Source: JADKCL01 sp046050405 (GTDB lineage Bacteria > Bacteroidota > Bacteroidia > J057 > JADKCL01). From it: 5,635 nucleotides of DNA. Positions 5,054 through 5,635 of this stretch are shown in pieces. The notes under the pieces were generated by a model, which was not told the origin of the DNA, did not search any database, and saw nothing but the letters and a program-made list of their open reading frames with translations. The DNA lies in contig JBJOPY010000182.1 of NCBI GenBank assembly GCA_046050405.1, forward strand, positions 1 through 5,635, given 5' to 3'. A program made the translations under genes and the position numbers. The stretch's first letter is position 1. Every line of letters begins with the position of its first letter.

Positions 5054-5635
5054 CTATCCAGGCACTGGTTTCCAGCGCCACTTGTTCTGAAATTCCTTTT
5101 TTCATCATCCGCCCCACGCCCATGACCTGCATCCACATCGAAAAAGCCAATGCGAAAATCAAATTGGCAAAGAGCATGTGCAACGGCTGCACCACGGGCG
5201 GCAAATCAAACATTGCCAGGACCAGTCCGAAGCAAATCTCCAACCCCATGCTGGCCATGATCCCGATTCCGGTAAGCCGGATGGTGCGGTTGGAGCCGAG
5301 TTCCGCAAACACACCCCTCAGCCAGAAAGCCGCCCCGGCTGCCAGCAACATCCACGCAATCTTGTGGATCGAGTAGTACAGGGAGGGCTGCAGCCATCCG
5401 TCACGCCCCATAGGTCCCAATTGCTGCGCGGCCGCGTCCACCGACTCCCTCACCTGGGTACCGACCAGAATCTGCACGAGGGCCAGCAGAACCACTGCCC
5501 AGCCCAGCCACACCAGTTTCCTGGATCCTCCGGCATATACAGCCTTTGGCCGCTGCGGTGCAGCCAGGTAATTGGCGACGATCAGGAAGGCCACGATCAC
5601 CAAGGCACCCAACATGTGCAAGGTCACCATCCCGC
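5043..5635 (-). CDS. ctaA: Heme A synthase (CtaA/COX15 family), partial, 5' end beyond the window
   Basis: CtaA is a membrane enzyme that oxidises the C8 methyl of heme O to a formyl group, giving heme A for aa3-type oxidases. The open frame runs off the right edge, so the N-terminal part is missing; the in-frame ATG at 5630 lies inside a hydrophobic segment and is not a real start. Counting from that codon, the visible part has hydrophobic segments near 5-23, 39-57, 88-104, 117-140 and 149-170. It carries the family motif GTQVRE at 57-62 and histidines at 5, 89 and 151. H89 and H151 are 62 residues apart, the same spacing I recall for the C-terminal heme-ligand pair H216/H278 of Bacillus subtilis CtaA. 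The end overlaps the ctaB start by 11 bases, which suggests translational coupling. Family assignment is secure; the catalytic N-terminal half cannot be judged here. Confidence 0.93.
   Translation of the reverse strand, partial: GMVTLHMLGALVIVAFLIVANYLAAPQRPKAVYAGGSRKLVWLGWAVVLLALVQILVGTQVRESVDAAAQQLGPMGRDGWLQPSLYYSIHKIAWMLLAAGAAFWLRGVFAELGSNRTIRLTGIGIMASMGLEICFGLVLAMFDLPPVVQPLHMLFANLIFALAFSMWMQVMGVGRMMKKGISEQVALETSAWIDAK

Larger units (their letters stand above)
1..5635 (-). other. Single co-directional oxidase maturation and accessory-subunit gene cluster (probable operon)
   Basis: All nine genes lie on the minus strand. Junctions in transcription order: 11-base overlap (ctaA/ctaB), 1-base overlap (ctaB/subunit III), 33-base gap, 11-base gap, 7-base gap, 54- or 66-base gap between the SCO genes, 17-base overlap (SCO/DUF420) and 10-base gap. 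No terminator-like hairpin followed by T-rich sequence was seen at any junction. The cluster continues past both edges, so the main promoter and the end of the transcript are not visible. Confidence 0.75.

Noticed and set aside
4169..5125. Plus-strand open frame of 318 codons opposite ctaB
   Set aside because: It is antisense to a clearly real ctaB, its translation is rich in Gln, His, Arg and Asp without any recognisable domain, and such frames arise easily opposite GC-rich membrane-protein genes.

Overview
The window is one uninterrupted run of nine co-directional genes, all read from right to left (minus strand). It is the assembly and accessory-subunit half of a heme-copper cytochrome c oxidase locus. 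The closely packed genes, non-Shine-Dalgarno leaders, paired subunit III genes, paired SCO genes, DUF420 gene and small CxxC membrane protein together resemble Bacteroidota. The fairly high GC suggests a GC-rich lineage such as Chitinophagales or Saprospirales. That placement is inferred from gene content and protein style, not from a marker gene.

In transcription order the genes are: ctaA, heme A synthase (5' end outside the window, 5635 to 5043); ctaB, heme O synthase (5053 to 4142); a short oxidase subunit III (4142 to 3531); a longer subunit III with a large extramembrane insertion (3497 to 2622); small subunit IV (2610 to 2218); an atypical SCO-family protein (2210 to 1512); a canonical SCO-family protein (about 1445 to 756); a DUF420 (YozB/CtaM-like) membrane protein (772 to 230); and a small secreted or membrane CPMC protein, cut off by the left edge (219 to 1). 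Neighbouring genes overlap or lie 7 to 66 bases apart. No stretch over 300 bases lacks a gene, and I see no RNA gene, mobile element, CRISPR array or terminator.

The genes fit one job. CtaB farnesylates heme B to heme O and CtaA oxidises it to heme A. The two subunit III proteins and subunit IV join the catalytic core. SCO proteins and the DUF420 protein serve copper-site and oxidase assembly. Catalytic subunits I and II, and possibly alternative complex III genes, would be expected upstream, beyond the right edge, but are not visible.

Most of this is a recognisable respiratory locus, not a new system. The points worth a second look are: the first SCO protein has lost the copper-ligand histidine (Tyr in its place) and the Pro of CxxxCP while its neighbour keeps both; the two SCO genes share one reading frame separated by a single TAA; the second SCO gene has no usable ATG start; a good match to a Bacteroidota-type promoter lies inside the end of the first subunit III gene; subunit IV has a histidine-rich tail; and the last gene encodes a small CPMC protein of unknown role.
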